Source: Paraburkholderia phenazinium
Lineage (GTDB): Bacteria > Pseudomonadota > Gammaproteobacteria > Burkholderiales > Burkholderiaceae
Assembly: GCF_900141745.1 (NCBI RefSeq)
Contig: NZ_FSRM01000001.1
Location: 930,001-994,000, forward strand
Length of the DNA stretch: 64,000 nucleotides
Direction: 5' to 3'
Both the position numbers and the translations under genes were made by a program. Numbering within the stretch: the first letter of the stretch is position 1; each line of letters begins with the position of its first letter. Under the pieces are notes generated by a model. The model was given only the letters and a program-made list of their open reading frames with translations, was not told the origin of the DNA and made no database searches. This document shows, piece after piece, positions 8,122-18,700 of the stretch.

Positions 8122-8332
8122 CAAGTCGGAGAGTTACAACATCGCAGCGCAAGTCATGGGATCACGCAGCAAGAACAAGTCTAGCGAGCAGCCGCTCCCC
8201 GATACATCAGACAAATCCCAATCCCCATAAGGCTCTGCGGCATGAGCCTTTCAACATCCTGTCCTGCTTATTCCCATGATTAGCAGGTCAAGTCTCCGCT
8301 TGCTCCGCCGTAAAAGAAGCTGACGCGTTATA
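8087..8332 (-). ncRNA. Candidate small RNA (minus strand)
   Basis: The orphan terminator at 8087-8121 needs a transcript coming from the right. Reading leftward from a TATAAC box at 8332-8327 (its -35 is weak), the segment contains two short hairpins (CCTGCT/AGCAGG at 8263-8287 and AAGGCTC/GAGCCTT at 8229-8250), then a stretch with no long frame, then the terminator. This is the layout of a roughly 200-nt sRNA. The 5' end is a guess, and I do not recognise it as 6S, tmRNA or another known RNA. Confidence 0.3.
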
Positions 8333-8471
8333 GCGCGCACCGTCGACGCCGCAGCGGCGCGAAGCCCGGTCAGGAGTAGATGAGCGCCTCAGACCCGATG
8401 CTTCGCGCCGGGTCCTTCAAGAGGACAGGAGTTGTTGTAGCGGCCCGGCACTTTCTACAGAGGAGACAGGG

Positions 8472-10022
8472 ATGAAGTGGTTCGAGCGTATGACGGTGTT
8501 GCAAAGCCTGCTGGTGTCGTTTGCCGCCGTGATCGGGTTCTGCGTGGTGGTGGGAGGCGCTGGTTTGATGACCTTGTCGTCCATGCACGACCTGACTGTG
8601 GAGATCGGCAGCCGTCATATGGACGGTCTCTACTGGATGGAAGAAGCGAACCGCAACAAGATCGACGCGGACCTCGCCGCAGCGAATCTGGGTTATGCGG
8701 CAAACGAAGCGGGACGTCAGCGTCTGGACGCCAATATCGTCGAATCGCTCAAGAACATGCACGATGCCTACGACCGCTATCGGGCGACGTTGTCGACCAG
8801 CAAAGGTCAGACGCTGCTCGACGAAGTGCTGCGCAAGTCGGCGGTGTGGGAAGAGATCGTGCATCAGCAGATCGGCCAGGAGCCGATTCCAGCGGGTGTC
8901 GACAACAACGAACTGGTGCGCCGCGCGATTGCCTCAAGCGAAGCCTTGCGCGACAGCATCGTCCAGGTCATCGACTATCGTCGTCAGCAAGCGAGCGATG
9001 CGCAGGCCGAGGCCGCCGCCAGCTACCGGCACATGCGCATTGTGCTGTCGTCGCTGGTGCTCTCAGCGCTGGTGGTCGGCATGCTGCTCGCGTGGCTGAT
9101 CGCGCGGCGCCTTGGCCGGCAGCTCGGCGGCGAACCTGGCTATGCCGCTCAGATCGCCAACCGGATCGCTGCCGGCGATCTGAGCGTGCGCGTCGAGACG
9201 CACGCAGACGATACCCGTAGCCTGCTGTTCGCACTGCGTAATATGCGCGAGCGGCTCGCTGGAATCGTCGCGGGCATCAGCGAATCGAGCGAATCGATTC
9301 TGCTGGCCTCGGGCGAAATCGCCCAGGGCAACACCGATCTCTCGCAGCGCACCGAAGAGCAGGCGGCATCGCTTGAAGAGACCGCCTCCAGCATGGAGCA
9401 GTTGACTGCCACCGTACGGCAGAACGCCGACAACGCGCAGCAGGCGAGCGGTGTCGCGCACGGCGCGTCGGAGGTGGCGGCGCGCGGCAGCGGTCTGGTA
9501 GGCGACGTGGTCGAGACGATGCGTGAACTGGCGGCAGGCTCGAAGCGCATGACCGACATCATCGCGGTGATCGAAGGCATCGCTTTCCAGACCAATATCC
9601 TGGCGCTCAATGCCGCCGTCGAAGCGGCCCGAGCCGGCGAGCAGGGCCGCGGCTTCGCGGTGGTCGCGGGCGAAGTGCGTTCGCTTGCTCAGCGCAGCGC
9701 GCTCTCGGCCAAAGAGATCAAGGAACTGATCGAGACCTCGACGACGCGTGTCGGCAGCGGCGCGGCACTTGCCGAACGGGCCGGTCAGACGATGGCCGAA
9801 GTTACGCAAGCCGTGCAACGCGTGACGGACATCATGGGCGAAATCTCTGCTGCATCGCACGAACAGAGCACTGGCATCGAACAGGTGAACCGCGCCGTCG
9901 CGCAAATGGACGAGGTTACCCAGCAGAATGCCGCGCTGGTCGAGCAGGCGGCGGCTGCCGCAGCTTCGATGGCAGACCAGGCACGCGAACTGAAGACCGC
10001 AGTGGCGGTGTTCGAACTCTAG
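8472..10022 (+). CDS. Methyl-accepting chemotaxis protein
   Basis: The 516-residue chemoreceptor has the usual order: membrane helix (about 10-35), periplasmic four-helix-type domain (36-190), second helix (191-213), HAMP (214-267) and a long cytoplasmic signalling hairpin. The invariant tip ([20 protein letters not shown]) is near residues 366-385, and the [15 protein letters not shown] segment follows. Glu/Gln-rich adaptation regions flank it. There is no C-terminal CheR-binding pentapeptide (it ends AVFEL). The ligand is unknown. The ATG at 8472 follows an AGGAGA Shine-Dalgarno. No other chemotaxis genes are adjacent, so it is a stand-alone receptor feeding a pathway encoded elsewhere. Confidence 0.95.
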   Translation: MKWFERMTVLQSLLVSFAAVIGFCVVVGGAGLMTLSSMHDLTVEIGSRHMDGLYWMEEANRNKIDADLAAANLGYAANEAGRQRLDANIVESLKNMHDAYDRYRATLSTSKGQTLLDEVLRKSAVWEEIVHQQIGQEPIPAGVDNNELVRRAIASSEALRDSIVQVIDYRRQQASDAQAEAAASYRHMRIVLSSLVLSALVVGMLLAWLIARRLGRQLGGEPGYAAQIANRIAAGDLSVRVETHADDTRSLLFALRNMRERLAGIVAGISESSESILLASGEIAQGNTDLSQRTEEQAASLEETASSMEQLTATVRQNADNAQQASGVAHGASEVAARGSGLVGDVVETMRELAAGSKRMTDIIAVIEGIAFQTNILALNAAVEAARAGEQGRGFAVVAGEVRSLAQRSALSAKEIKELIETSTTRVGSGAALAERAGQTMAEVTQAVQRVTDIMGEISAASHEQSTGIEQVNRAVAQMDEVTQQNAALVEQAAAAAASMADQARELKTAVAVFEL

Positions 10023-10163
10023 CCGCTGCGACGTTGAATTCGCCGCAGCGCGTCCACGACTCCGCTTGCCAGGGCCATGCGCTCTCCGTACACTCGCGCC
10101 TGATTCGAAAAATGCGTCGGATAACGCGTTGAACAAAGCATCCGCTAAGTGCCTGCTAAAAAC

Positions 10164-10194
10164 GCGGCTGCTCTGCCAGGGGCACCACAGCCGC
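10164..10194 (+). other. Hairpin in the permease leader
   Basis: GCGGCTG (10164-10170) pairs with CAGCCGC (10188-10194), and an inner TGCC/GGCA pair (10174-10184) stacks inside. It lies 54 bp before the NCS2 permease ATG. I cannot assign it to a known riboswitch. Confidence 0.3.
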
Positions 10195-10248
10195 ATCCGC
10201 ATTCAACCCGCCCGACGCCAACCACGCCGATAGAGGAGACCTCCCGCC

Positions 10249-11556
10249 ATGGCCGATTCCTACTTCCCCCGCTGGCGCACACAGCCGAGCGCCGCTGAGG
10301 GCCGCGTCGTCAACACCGATGAACGGCTCGCCTGGCCGCAGATGTTGGCGATGGGCATCCAGCACGTCGTCGCCATGTTCGGTTCGACCGTGCTCGCGCC
10401 GCTGCTGATGGGCTTCGATCCGAACCTGTGCATCTTCATGTCGGGGATCGGCACGCTGCTGTTTTTCGTCGTGGTGGGTGGCCGTGTGCCGAGCTATCTC
10501 GGCTCGAGTTTTGCCTTCATCGGCCTCGTGATCGCCGTGACCGGCTACGGTGGACACGGTTTGAACAGCAACATCCCGGTGGCGCTCGGCGGGATCGTCG
10601 CGTGCGGCGTGGTGTACGCGATCATCGGGCTGATCGTTTCGGCGGTCGGCACGAAGTGGATCGAGACGCTAATGCCGCCGCTCGTTACGGGCGCGATTGT
10701 CTGCGTGATCGGGTTGAACCTGGCGCCGATCGCCGTCAAGGGCGTGAGCGGCAGCAACTTCGATTCGTGGATGGCGCTCGTCACCGTGCTGTGCGTCGCG
10801 GCGGTCGCCGTGTTTGCACGCGGCATGCTGCAGCGCTTGCTGATCCTGGTCGGCCTGCTGGCCGCCTACGTGATCTACGCGATCGTCACGAACGGTCTCG
10901 GCATGGGCAAGCCGATCGACTTCTCGATTGTCGCCAACGCCGCGTGGTTCGGCATGCCGCATTTCACGGCACCGGTGTTCAACGTGCAGGCAATGACCTT
11001 GCTGGCGCCGATCGCGGTGATCCTCGTCGCAGAGAATCTCGGCCACATCAAGGCCGTAAGCGCGATGACCGGTCAGAATCTCGATCGTTACGTAGGCCGC
11101 GCATTCATTGGCGACGGTCTCGCCACCATCGTCTCCGGTTTCGCCGGCGGCACGGGTGTCACGACCTACGCGGAAAACATCGGTGTGATGGCCGTGACGA
11201 AAATCTACTCGACGCTGGTGTTCGTGATCGCCGCGCTGATTGCGCTGGTGCTCGGCTTTTCGCCGAAGTTCGGTGCAGTGATCCAGACGATTCCGGGACC
11301 GGTGCTGGGCGGCGTGTCGATTGTGGTGTTCGGGCTGATTGCGGTGACGGGCGCGCGCATCTGGGTGGTCAACAAGGTGGACTTCTCCGACAACCGCAAT
11401 CTGATCGTCGCGGCCGTCACGCTCGTACTGGGCGCAGGGGACTTCTCGCTGAAGCTGGGCGGCTTTGCGCTTGGTGGCATTGGGACTGCTACCTTTGGCG
11501 CGATCATTCTTTACGCGCTGCTGCGCCGCAAGCCCGCACAGCAACCGGCTGTGTGA
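10249..11556 (+). CDS. NCS2 uracil/xanthine-type permease
   Basis: The 435-residue inner-membrane protein matches the uracil permease (UraA) branch of the NCS2 family: SSFAFIG in the third segment, AENLGH near residue 260 and TTYAENIGVMAVTK near residue 305. The glutamates and histidine in these motifs correspond to UraA substrate and proton-coupling residues. About 14 hydrophobic segments are present. It should import uracil or a related pyrimidine with a proton. No pyrimidine-catabolism genes adjoin it. The ATG at 10249 is preceded by GAGGAG about 15 bases upstream. Confidence 0.9.
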   Translation: MADSYFPRWRTQPSAAEGRVVNTDERLAWPQMLAMGIQHVVAMFGSTVLAPLLMGFDPNLCIFMSGIGTLLFFVVVGGRVPSYLGSSFAFIGLVIAVTGYGGHGLNSNIPVALGGIVACGVVYAIIGLIVSAVGTKWIETLMPPLVTGAIVCVIGLNLAPIAVKGVSGSNFDSWMALVTVLCVAAVAVFARGMLQRLLILVGLLAAYVIYAIVTNGLGMGKPIDFSIVANAAWFGMPHFTAPVFNVQAMTLLAPIAVILVAENLGHIKAVSAMTGQNLDRYVGRAFIGDGLATIVSGFAGGTGVTTYAENIGVMAVTKIYSTLVFVIAALIALVLGFSPKFGAVIQTIPGPVLGGVSIVVFGLIAVTGARIWVVNKVDFSDNRNLIVAAVTLVLGAGDFSLKLGGFALGGIGTATFGAIILYALLRRKPAQQPAV

Positions 11557-11656
11557 GCGCACGCTAGCCGCGTCAGAGCCAGGTGCGTCGCCCGGGAGGC
11601 GAGTGGATCAATCAGCGAGCCGACGACTGAGCGAGTCATGCGCGCGCGCCCTTCGT

Positions 11657-13321
11657 TCACGCGCGCGCCACGCCGCGCGTGATCAGCGCTGTCTCCGACA
11701 GATCCACTTCGCGCATCAGCTTGTTAAGTGTTTCGTCGTTGATCTTCTGCGTGTTGCGCAGCGACAGCAGCACCGCGCGTTCCGCGCGAATCGCAGCCAG
11801 CTTCATCTGAAACTCCAGCGCCTCGGCGCGGCGGGCCTGCTCGCTCGGAGGCGTAGTCGCATCGCCGAGGGTTGCGAGACGGCGACGATAGATATCCATC
11901 ACGCGTGCCGTCACATCGGTCGCATAGGCCGCAGCCGATTCGTCGAGATCGGCGCTCGCGGTCTCGTGCAGATCGTCGACGGCGCGAATCGCCGCTTGCG
12001 CCGCGAGCTTGCGGGCGTGCCGTTCCTCGGCCGCATGTGGATCGCGCCCGCGCCGCCAGCCCTGCAGCAGCAGCGGTAACCCCACCACCGCCACGAGCAG
12101 CGACACGAGGATCACGCCCGCCGCGATGAAGATCGCCAGATTTCGTCCCGGCAGCGCCACCCCGTTGGGCAACGTCTCGGGCAGTGACAGCACACCGGCC
12201 ATGGTCACTGCACCGCGCACGCCGGCCACCGTCGTGATCGTGACGGTCCGCAGGCCGGGCACCGCGTTCGCCATGCCCTGCTTCGCGGCGCCGCGGCTCG
12301 CATACCAGCGCAGCAGCCATACCCACACAAAGCGCAGCGCATACAGCGCAACCGACACTGCGGCGATATAGCCGATCAGCAACAGCATCTGCTCATTACT
12401 GGTCTCGTGTGCGTCGATCAACGCCCGGCCGAGGATATGCGGAAACTGTAGCCCGAGCAGAATGAACACCATGCCATTGAAGACGAATTCGATCATCGCC
12501 CATGTGCTGTTGGCCCGCACCCGCTCCGCGACCGGCCCCGCATGCGCGATGCTGGTGTAGTTCATCATCATTCCGGCGGCGACCGCTGCGAGTATTCCGG
12601 ACCAGCCGAAATGCTCGGCAAACAGATAGGCCGCGAACGGGATCAGCAGTGTCATCACGACGCCCGGTGCCGGGTCGCCGTTCTCCATCACGCTCAGAAA
12701 ACGCGCGGACACGAAGCTGAACAGCCAGCTCACCACGGCACCGGTCGTGAGCCCGCCGAGCGCGATGATCACGAAACTGATCGAGGCGTCGCGCAGCGAG
12801 AACACACCGGTCAACGCGGCTGCGATGGCGAACTTCAGCGCGACGAGGCCCGACGCATCGTTCATCAGCGCCTCACCTTCCAGGATGTGCATCAGTTGCC
12901 CTGGAATCCGGTTTTTGCCCGCGATGCCGGTCAACGCGACCGCATCGGTTGGCGAGAGCACGGCAGCGAGCGCGAAGGCGACGGGCAGCGAGATAGCCGG
13001 CACCAGCGCATGCACGAAATAGCCGACCGCCAGCACCGTCATGAAGACGAGTCCGAGCGCGAGCAGCAGGATCGCGCGGCGCGCCATGAAGAACTCGCGC
13101 TTGGGGATGCGCCATCCGTCCGCGAACAAAAGCGGCGGAATGAAGAGCATCATGAAGATTTCCGAATCGAAGGTGACGTGCAGCCCGAGCCTGGGCCACG
13201 CGAGCAGGGCGCCGACGACGATCTGTACGAGCGGGAGCGGCAACTTGACCGGCATCACGCGAACGGCACCGGAGGCGGCCACCGCAAGCAGGAGGATCAG
13301 GACAGTGAAGACAATTTCCAT
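11657..13321 (-). CDS. CPA1-family Na+/H+ antiporter
   Basis: The 554-residue protein has about 12 hydrophobic segments in the first 410 residues, including the CPA1 hallmarks LSPTDAVALTGI and GEALMNDASGLVA, whose Asn-Asp pair is the ion-binding site. A hydrophilic helical tail of about 130 residues follows, as in bacterial YjcE/NhaP-type exchangers. It should exchange cytoplasmic Na+ (or K+) for protons at the inner membrane, supporting pH and salt homeostasis. It is convergent with the permease gene and transcribed alone. Confidence 0.9.
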   Translation of the reverse strand: MEIVFTVLILLLAVAASGAVRVMPVKLPLPLVQIVVGALLAWPRLGLHVTFDSEIFMMLFIPPLLFADGWRIPKREFFMARRAILLLALGLVFMTVLAVGYFVHALVPAISLPVAFALAAVLSPTDAVALTGIAGKNRIPGQLMHILEGEALMNDASGLVALKFAIAAALTGVFSLRDASISFVIIALGGLTTGAVVSWLFSFVSARFLSVMENGDPAPGVVMTLLIPFAAYLFAEHFGWSGILAAVAAGMMMNYTSIAHAGPVAERVRANSTWAMIEFVFNGMVFILLGLQFPHILGRALIDAHETSNEQMLLLIGYIAAVSVALYALRFVWVWLLRWYASRGAAKQGMANAVPGLRTVTITTVAGVRGAVTMAGVLSLPETLPNGVALPGRNLAIFIAAGVILVSLLVAVVGLPLLLQGWRRGRDPHAAEERHARKLAAQAAIRAVDDLHETASADLDESAAAYATDVTARVMDIYRRRLATLGDATTPPSEQARRAEALEFQMKLAAIRAERAVLLSLRNTQKINDETLNKLMREVDLSETALITRGVARA

Positions 13322-13702
13322 CTGGCTCGTTTAAGGAGAAGACAGCTGGTTTTGTTCGCAGGCCGCGGGTGTTCTGACTGGGGACATAAGGCCGAAGTTT
13401 AGCCCGAGGTCTCGACCCGGCGGCACGCCGCACCGGTTGAAGCGCGCTGTTCAGGGCAATTCATGCTCCGCAGATAGCGTTTTTTGGGTAACGGCGATGC
13501 ACCGAATCGGTGCGTCATGCGCCCGGACGCAACGCCGGCAGCTTTAGTCGGTGCAGCGCCGCATGCAAACTTCGCTTGAACGTGCGCCAGCGTGCGCACG
13601 GACCTTGCTTATGGAGTATCGATGACGCACATTTTGAGAACCGGCGCTGTGGGTGTCCGCCTCCGCGGTTGGACCGGCCCGGCTCTCGCGTGAGAGGAAT
13701 GC
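13322..13702. other. Intergenic region between divergent genes
   Basis: The 381 bp separate the antiporter and the EAL gene. I see only a short GCACCG/CGGTGC hairpin near 13498-13512 and no credible gene or strong promoter. Confidence 0.35.
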
Positions 13703-14971
13703 ATGACGATTGCGCAACAGGAAAGAACGACCGCCGCACCGCACGGCTTCGAGGTGAGTGTGACCTCGGGGCTCGAGCGGTATTCGGTGCGGCACGGGGA
13801 TCTGGAGCTGACGAGCGTGTTTCAGCCGATCTTCAGTTTGTCGCATATGCGCGCGGTCGGCTACGAAGGTTTGCTGCGCGCCCACGACGCGCTCGACCGG
13901 CCGGTGTCGCCGCTCGACGTGTTCGGCCAGGCGGCGCGGATTGGCGACGTGCTGCAGGTGGACCGGCTGGCGCAGGCGCTGCATCTGGAGAACTTCAAGG
14001 TGCTCGGCGCCGAGAAGGAGTGGCTGTTTCTCAATGTCCATCCAGGGGCGTTGACCGATCCGTACCACGCTGCCGCGCTGCTCGCGAATCTGCGGCGGCT
14101 TGATCTGTCGCCGCGGCGCATTGTGCTGGAGGTGCTGGAGCAACGCGCGGAAGACCTGGAACGGCTCGCGGATGCGGTGCGCAAGTTCCGTGAACTCGGC
14201 TTCCTGATTGCGTTGGACGATTTCGGCGCGGGGCATTCGAACGTCGAACGGATCTGGCAACTGAACCCCGACATCGTCAAGCTCGATCGCATCATGCTCT
14301 CGCATGCCGCACATCGCGCCGACATGGCGACAATTCTGCCCGGCCTCGTCGCGCTGTTGCATGAAGCGGGCAAGCTCGTGCTGATCGAAGGCGTGGAGAC
14401 TGAGCACGAGGCGCAGATGGCGCTCGGCTGCAACGCCGATTTCGTGCAGGGTTTTTTCTTTGGCCGCCCGAACCCGGGTGCCGCGGACAGCGCGCAGGCC
14501 GTGATCTGCATCAGCGAAGTCACCGAGCGCTATCGCGACCAGACTGAAGCACGCGAGCGGCGCAATGCGAGCCGGCTGGCGCCGTATATCCGCGCGTTCG
14601 AACGCGCGGCGGAACGGCTCGCGGCCGGCGAGCTGCTCGATGAGGTGTGCTGGAACTTCCTCGCGCTCGATCACGCGGCACGTTGCTTTTTGCTCGACGA
14701 GAAAGGCCGTCAGGCGGGACGCAACGTGGTGCTGCGCGCCGACCGGGCCTCGCATGAGACGCGCTTTTTGCCGCTCGCCGATGCCCAGGGGGCGAACTGG
14801 TTGCGGCGGCCATATTTTCGCGCGGCGATCAATGCGCCGGACAGGGTGCATGTGACCCGGCCGTACCTGTCGATTAATGAGGCATTGCCGTGCGTGACGC
14901 TGTCGGTGGTGACGCATGTCGGTGAGCAGACATGTGTGCTGTGTGGGGATATCGATTGGGTGGAGGAATAG
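13703..14971 (+). CDS. EAL-domain c-di-GMP phosphodiesterase with C-terminal sensor
   Basis: The 422-residue cytoplasmic protein has an EAL domain at about residues 30-270. The signature is YEGLLR (EGL in place of EAL). The other catalytic positions are present: NVHP asparagine, LEVLEQ glutamate, ALDDFGAG aspartates, DIVKLDR lysine, IEGVET glutamate and the VQGFFFG glutamine, so it should hydrolyse c-di-GMP. The C-terminal part (about 290-422) has no membrane helix and resembles a Cache/PDC-like domain, with RRPYFRAAI, TRPYLS and CGDIDW motifs. Similar EAL proteins with this tail occur in Burkholderia, but the ligand is unknown. The start is supported by AGAGGA upstream of the ATG. Confidence 0.88.
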   Translation: MTIAQQERTTAAPHGFEVSVTSGLERYSVRHGDLELTSVFQPIFSLSHMRAVGYEGLLRAHDALDRPVSPLDVFGQAARIGDVLQVDRLAQALHLENFKVLGAEKEWLFLNVHPGALTDPYHAAALLANLRRLDLSPRRIVLEVLEQRAEDLERLADAVRKFRELGFLIALDDFGAGHSNVERIWQLNPDIVKLDRIMLSHAAHRADMATILPGLVALLHEAGKLVLIEGVETEHEAQMALGCNADFVQGFFFGRPNPGAADSAQAVICISEVTERYRDQTEARERRNASRLAPYIRAFERAAERLAAGELLDEVCWNFLALDHAARCFLLDEKGRQAGRNVVLRADRASHETRFLPLADAQGANWLRRPYFRAAINAPDRVHVTRPYLSINEALPCVTLSVVTHVGEQTCVLCGDIDWVEE

Positions 14972-15015
14972 CGGCCCTGAGATAATGTCGGTTTTAGCGA
15001 CGCCGATTTGCCGCC

Positions 15016-15720
15016 ATGTCCGAGTCCCACGTTTTGCTGGAAGTCATCGCCACCACGGTCGCCGATGCGCGGCTTGCCGCGCAGGCGGGAGCCGACCGGC
15101 TCGAATTGATCACGGGGATGGGCGAAGGCGGCTTGACGCCCAGTCTCGGGTTGATCGAAGCCGTGACGGCGGCTGTCGATATTCCTGTGAATGTGATCGT
15201 GCGGCCGCACAGCCGTTCGTTCGTGTTCGACGGCGATGACTTTGCGGTGATGTTGCGCGACGTGCGGGCGGTCGCCGCAGCGGGCGCGAATGGCGTGGTG
15301 ATCGGGATGCTGACTCCTGACGGCGAGATTGACCGCGAGGGTTTAGCGCGGGCGATCGACGCGGCGGATGGTCTTGCGATCACGTTCCACCGTGCGTTCG
15401 ATGAAACCCGCGATCTGCATGAGGCGCTCGATGTACTGCTCGGGTTCGACGCGGTCACGAATGTGCTGACCTCGGGCGGCAAGCCGTCGGTGCTGCAAGC
15501 CGAAGAGATGATTCGAACGCTGTTGCGGCAGGCGGCGGGTTCGCACTGCACCGTGCTGGCCGGCGCAGGGTTGACGGTGGATGCCTTGGCCGGATTCGTT
15601 CAGGCCACTCGCGTCAAGGCGGTGCACTTCGGCTCGGGCGTGCGGATTGATGGGAATGGGCTGGCGCCGCTGGATCCGCAGAAGATTGCGCGTGTGAGGG
15701 CTGCACTGGAGGCGGCGTAG
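15016..15720 (+). CDS. cutC: Copper homeostasis protein CutC
   Basis: The 234-residue TIM-barrel protein carries CutC family motifs: LEVIATTVADA at the start, AGADRLELITGMGEGGLTPS near residues 25-45, and VRPHSRSFVF. The length fits the family (E. coli 248). CutC was linked genetically to copper tolerance in E. coli, but its biochemical role is unsettled. It starts 44 bp after the EAL gene and may be read from the same transcript. Confidence 0.92.
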   Translation: MSESHVLLEVIATTVADARLAAQAGADRLELITGMGEGGLTPSLGLIEAVTAAVDIPVNVIVRPHSRSFVFDGDDFAVMLRDVRAVAAAGANGVVIGMLTPDGEIDREGLARAIDAADGLAITFHRAFDETRDLHEALDVLLGFDAVTNVLTSGGKPSVLQAEEMIRTLLRQAAGSHCTVLAGAGLTVDALAGFVQATRVKAVHFGSGVRIDGNGLAPLDPQKIARVRAALEAA

Positions 15721-15783
15721 GATCGTTCCCTGTGCTGATGTTCGCGACGAATCACCCCCGCGGCGGCCCGCACCTTTTCAGAT

Positions 15784-18700
15784 TCACTTCGCCACAACCA
15801 CCGGAATCCCTCGCAAGGTTCCAGCACCCTTTGCCTCTTCCAGCGCCTGCTTGACCGCAGCGCCCGTCGCCGCTTCGATTTGCAGCCTCGCAGCCAGTTC
15901 GCGTTCGGAACGCTTCACACCGGCCAGGTTCGCCAGCTTCACATGCCCGTATCCACGCACACGAGCGTGCAGATCCGCTAGCTTGACGATTTCCTCGACA
16001 TTACCTGCCTCGAGCTTCGCAAACGCTCGTTGCAGGGTGGTTTCGTAATCGTTCGCCAGTTCGCGTTCCATCCGGCGTTCCAGTGTGCGGCCAAACGGAT
16101 CGAGCATCGTGCCGCGCAGCCCACGGAATTTCGCCATTGTGCCAAGCACCGGCCACAGCCATTGACCGAATGTCTTCTTCACCGGATTCGCGCCATGCCT
16201 GGGACTCGACAACGTGGGCGGAGCGAGGTTGAATTTCACACCGAAGTCCTTGCCCGCGACGCCTTCGAATTGCGCTTCCAGCGACGCCCGGAACGCGCTA
16301 TCCGTATGCAGGCGCGCCACTTCGTATTCGTCCTTCACAGCCAGCAGTCGATAGAAAGTCGTCGCAACTGCACGCGTCACACGCTCACCTGATGAAGCTC
16401 CGCCGACACTCGCCTCGGCACGCCGTGCCGCATCTACCAGCGCGCGATAGCGCTTCACATAAGCCACGCCGCCATACACGGCAAGACGCGCTTCGCGATG
16501 CGCGACCAGTTCATCCACCGTATCGATGCGCACCGGTTGTAGCGCACCGTGCCGAGCTTGCCACAATGCTTCGAGTGCCGCCGGATCAGCCGCCGCGAGG
16601 CGGCCGACCGAAAACGCCAGCTGATTCATCTGGACTGCGACATTGTTCAATTCGATCGCGCGCATCATCGCGGCGAACGACACCGGCACCAAGCCGAGCT
16701 GCCACGCAAAACCGAGCATCAGGATGTTCGCGCCGATCGTATCCCCAAGGAAACGTGTGGCGAGGGCCTGCGCATCGCATGCCGACATACGCTCTTCGCC
16801 TGCCGCATGACGCATCTTGTCGATCAGCGCGCCGGCGTGCAGGTTCGCGTCCGGGTTCTGCACGAAGGTTGCATTCGGAATCGCATGGGTATTCACGACA
16901 ATCCGTGTGCGACCGTGACGGACAGTCTGCAGCGCATCGGAACTCGCCCCTACAACCATGTCACACGCCAGCAGCACGTCGGCCTGCTGCGTATCGATAC
17001 GCACCTGATTGAGCCATTCATCTCGTGCTGCAAAGCGCACGAACGAGAGCACCGAGCCGCCTTTCTGCGCAAAGCCCATGAAATCGAGTACCGAAGCGCT
17101 CTTGCCCTCCAGATGCGCAGCCATGCTGATCAGCGCACCCACCGTCACGACGCCCGTGCCGCCGACGCCCGTCACCAGAATGTCGTACGGCGCGGCGTCG
17201 AGCTGGGTGGCCGGCACCGGCAGGGCATCGACGCGCGCAGCCAGCGCCGCTGCATCGAATGCCACGCCCGCGGCCTTCTTGAGCTTGCCGCCTTCGATCG
17301 TCACAAAGCTCGGACAGAAGCCGTTCACGCAGGAAAAGTCCTTGTTGCACGACGACTGGTCGATGCGACGCTTACGGCCGAGCGCAGTTTCAACCGGTTC
17401 GACCGACAGGCAGTTCGATTGCACGCCGCAATCGCCGCATCCTTCGCAGACCTCTTCGTTGATAAAGAGGCGTTTGTCCGGATCGGGAAACTCACCTTTC
17501 TTCCTGCGACGACGCTTTTCGGCCGCACAGGTCTGGTCGTAGATCAGCACGGTGACGCCGTCGATATCGCGTAGCACGCGCTGCACCGCGTCGAGCTCGC
17601 TGCGATGATGAAACGTGGTGCCCTTCGGGAACAGGTCGTGATGACCGTCGTATTTCTCCGGCTCGTCGCTGACCACGACAAAGCGCGACACGCCTTCCGC
17701 TTCCACCTGACGCGCGATCTGCGGCACCGAGATGCTGCCGTCGACCGGTTGACCGCCCGTCATCGCGACCGCATCGTTGTAGAGAATCTTGTAGGTGATG
17801 GTGGCTTTCGCCGCGACTGCCTGGCGGATCGCCAGAATGCCCGAGTGGAAATACGTGCCGTCACCGAGGTTCTGGAAGACGTGACGCGTTTTCGTGAACA
17901 TCGAATGCGAGGCCCAGTCGACGCCTTCGCCGCCCATCTGGATCAGGCCGGTGGTGTCGCGTTCCATCCACGAGGCCATAAAGTGGCAGCCGATACCCGC
18001 TTGCGCGATCGAACCTTCCGGCACCTTCGTCGACGTGTTGTGCGGGCAGCCGGAGCAGAAGTACGGCGTGCGCTTCACGGCGTCGGCGGCGTTCGAGAGA
18101 ATCTGCGGCGCGACCAGATCGACCACGCGCTCACGGCGATCGAGCGCAGGCTTGTGCCGTGCGAGCCAGTTCGCGAACACCGGCAGGATGCGCGAGGGCC
18201 GCAACTCACCAAGCGACGACAGCAGTAACGATCCATCCTGCGCATGCTTGCCGATCACCACCGGACGCGCGCCGTCCTGCCGGTTGTACAGATGGTCCTT
18301 GATCTGCTGTTCGATGACCGGACCCTTTTCCTCGATCACGAGCACTTCGGAGAGACCTTCGATGAACGTGTCGATGCGCGTCATCTCCAGCGGAAACGAC
18401 AGTCCAACCTTGTAGATCCGCACGCCTGCCGCTTCGAGATCTGCGACCGTGAGATCGAGCCGGCGCAGCGCTTCCATCAGGTCCAGATGCGCCTTGCCGC
18501 AGGTGACGATGCCCACGTTCGCGTGCGGACTCGGTGCGATCCATTTGTCGATGCTGTTGCTGCGTGCAAAATGGCGCACTGCATCGAGCTTGGCCGCGAG
18601 CCGTGCTTCGATGGTGAGACTCGGCAGATCGGGCCAGCGGTTATGCAGGCCACCGGCGGGTTCGACGAAATCTTGCGGAGCGGTCCATTGCGTTTGCAGC

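Larger units (their letters stand above)
7998..8471. other. Intergenic region with structured elements
   Basis: No protein gene is credible here. The region holds a minus-strand intrinsic terminator at 8087-8121 and two further hairpins (8229-8250 and 8263-8287), listed separately as a candidate small RNA. The chemoreceptor promoter must also lie in its right part. Confidence 0.5.
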
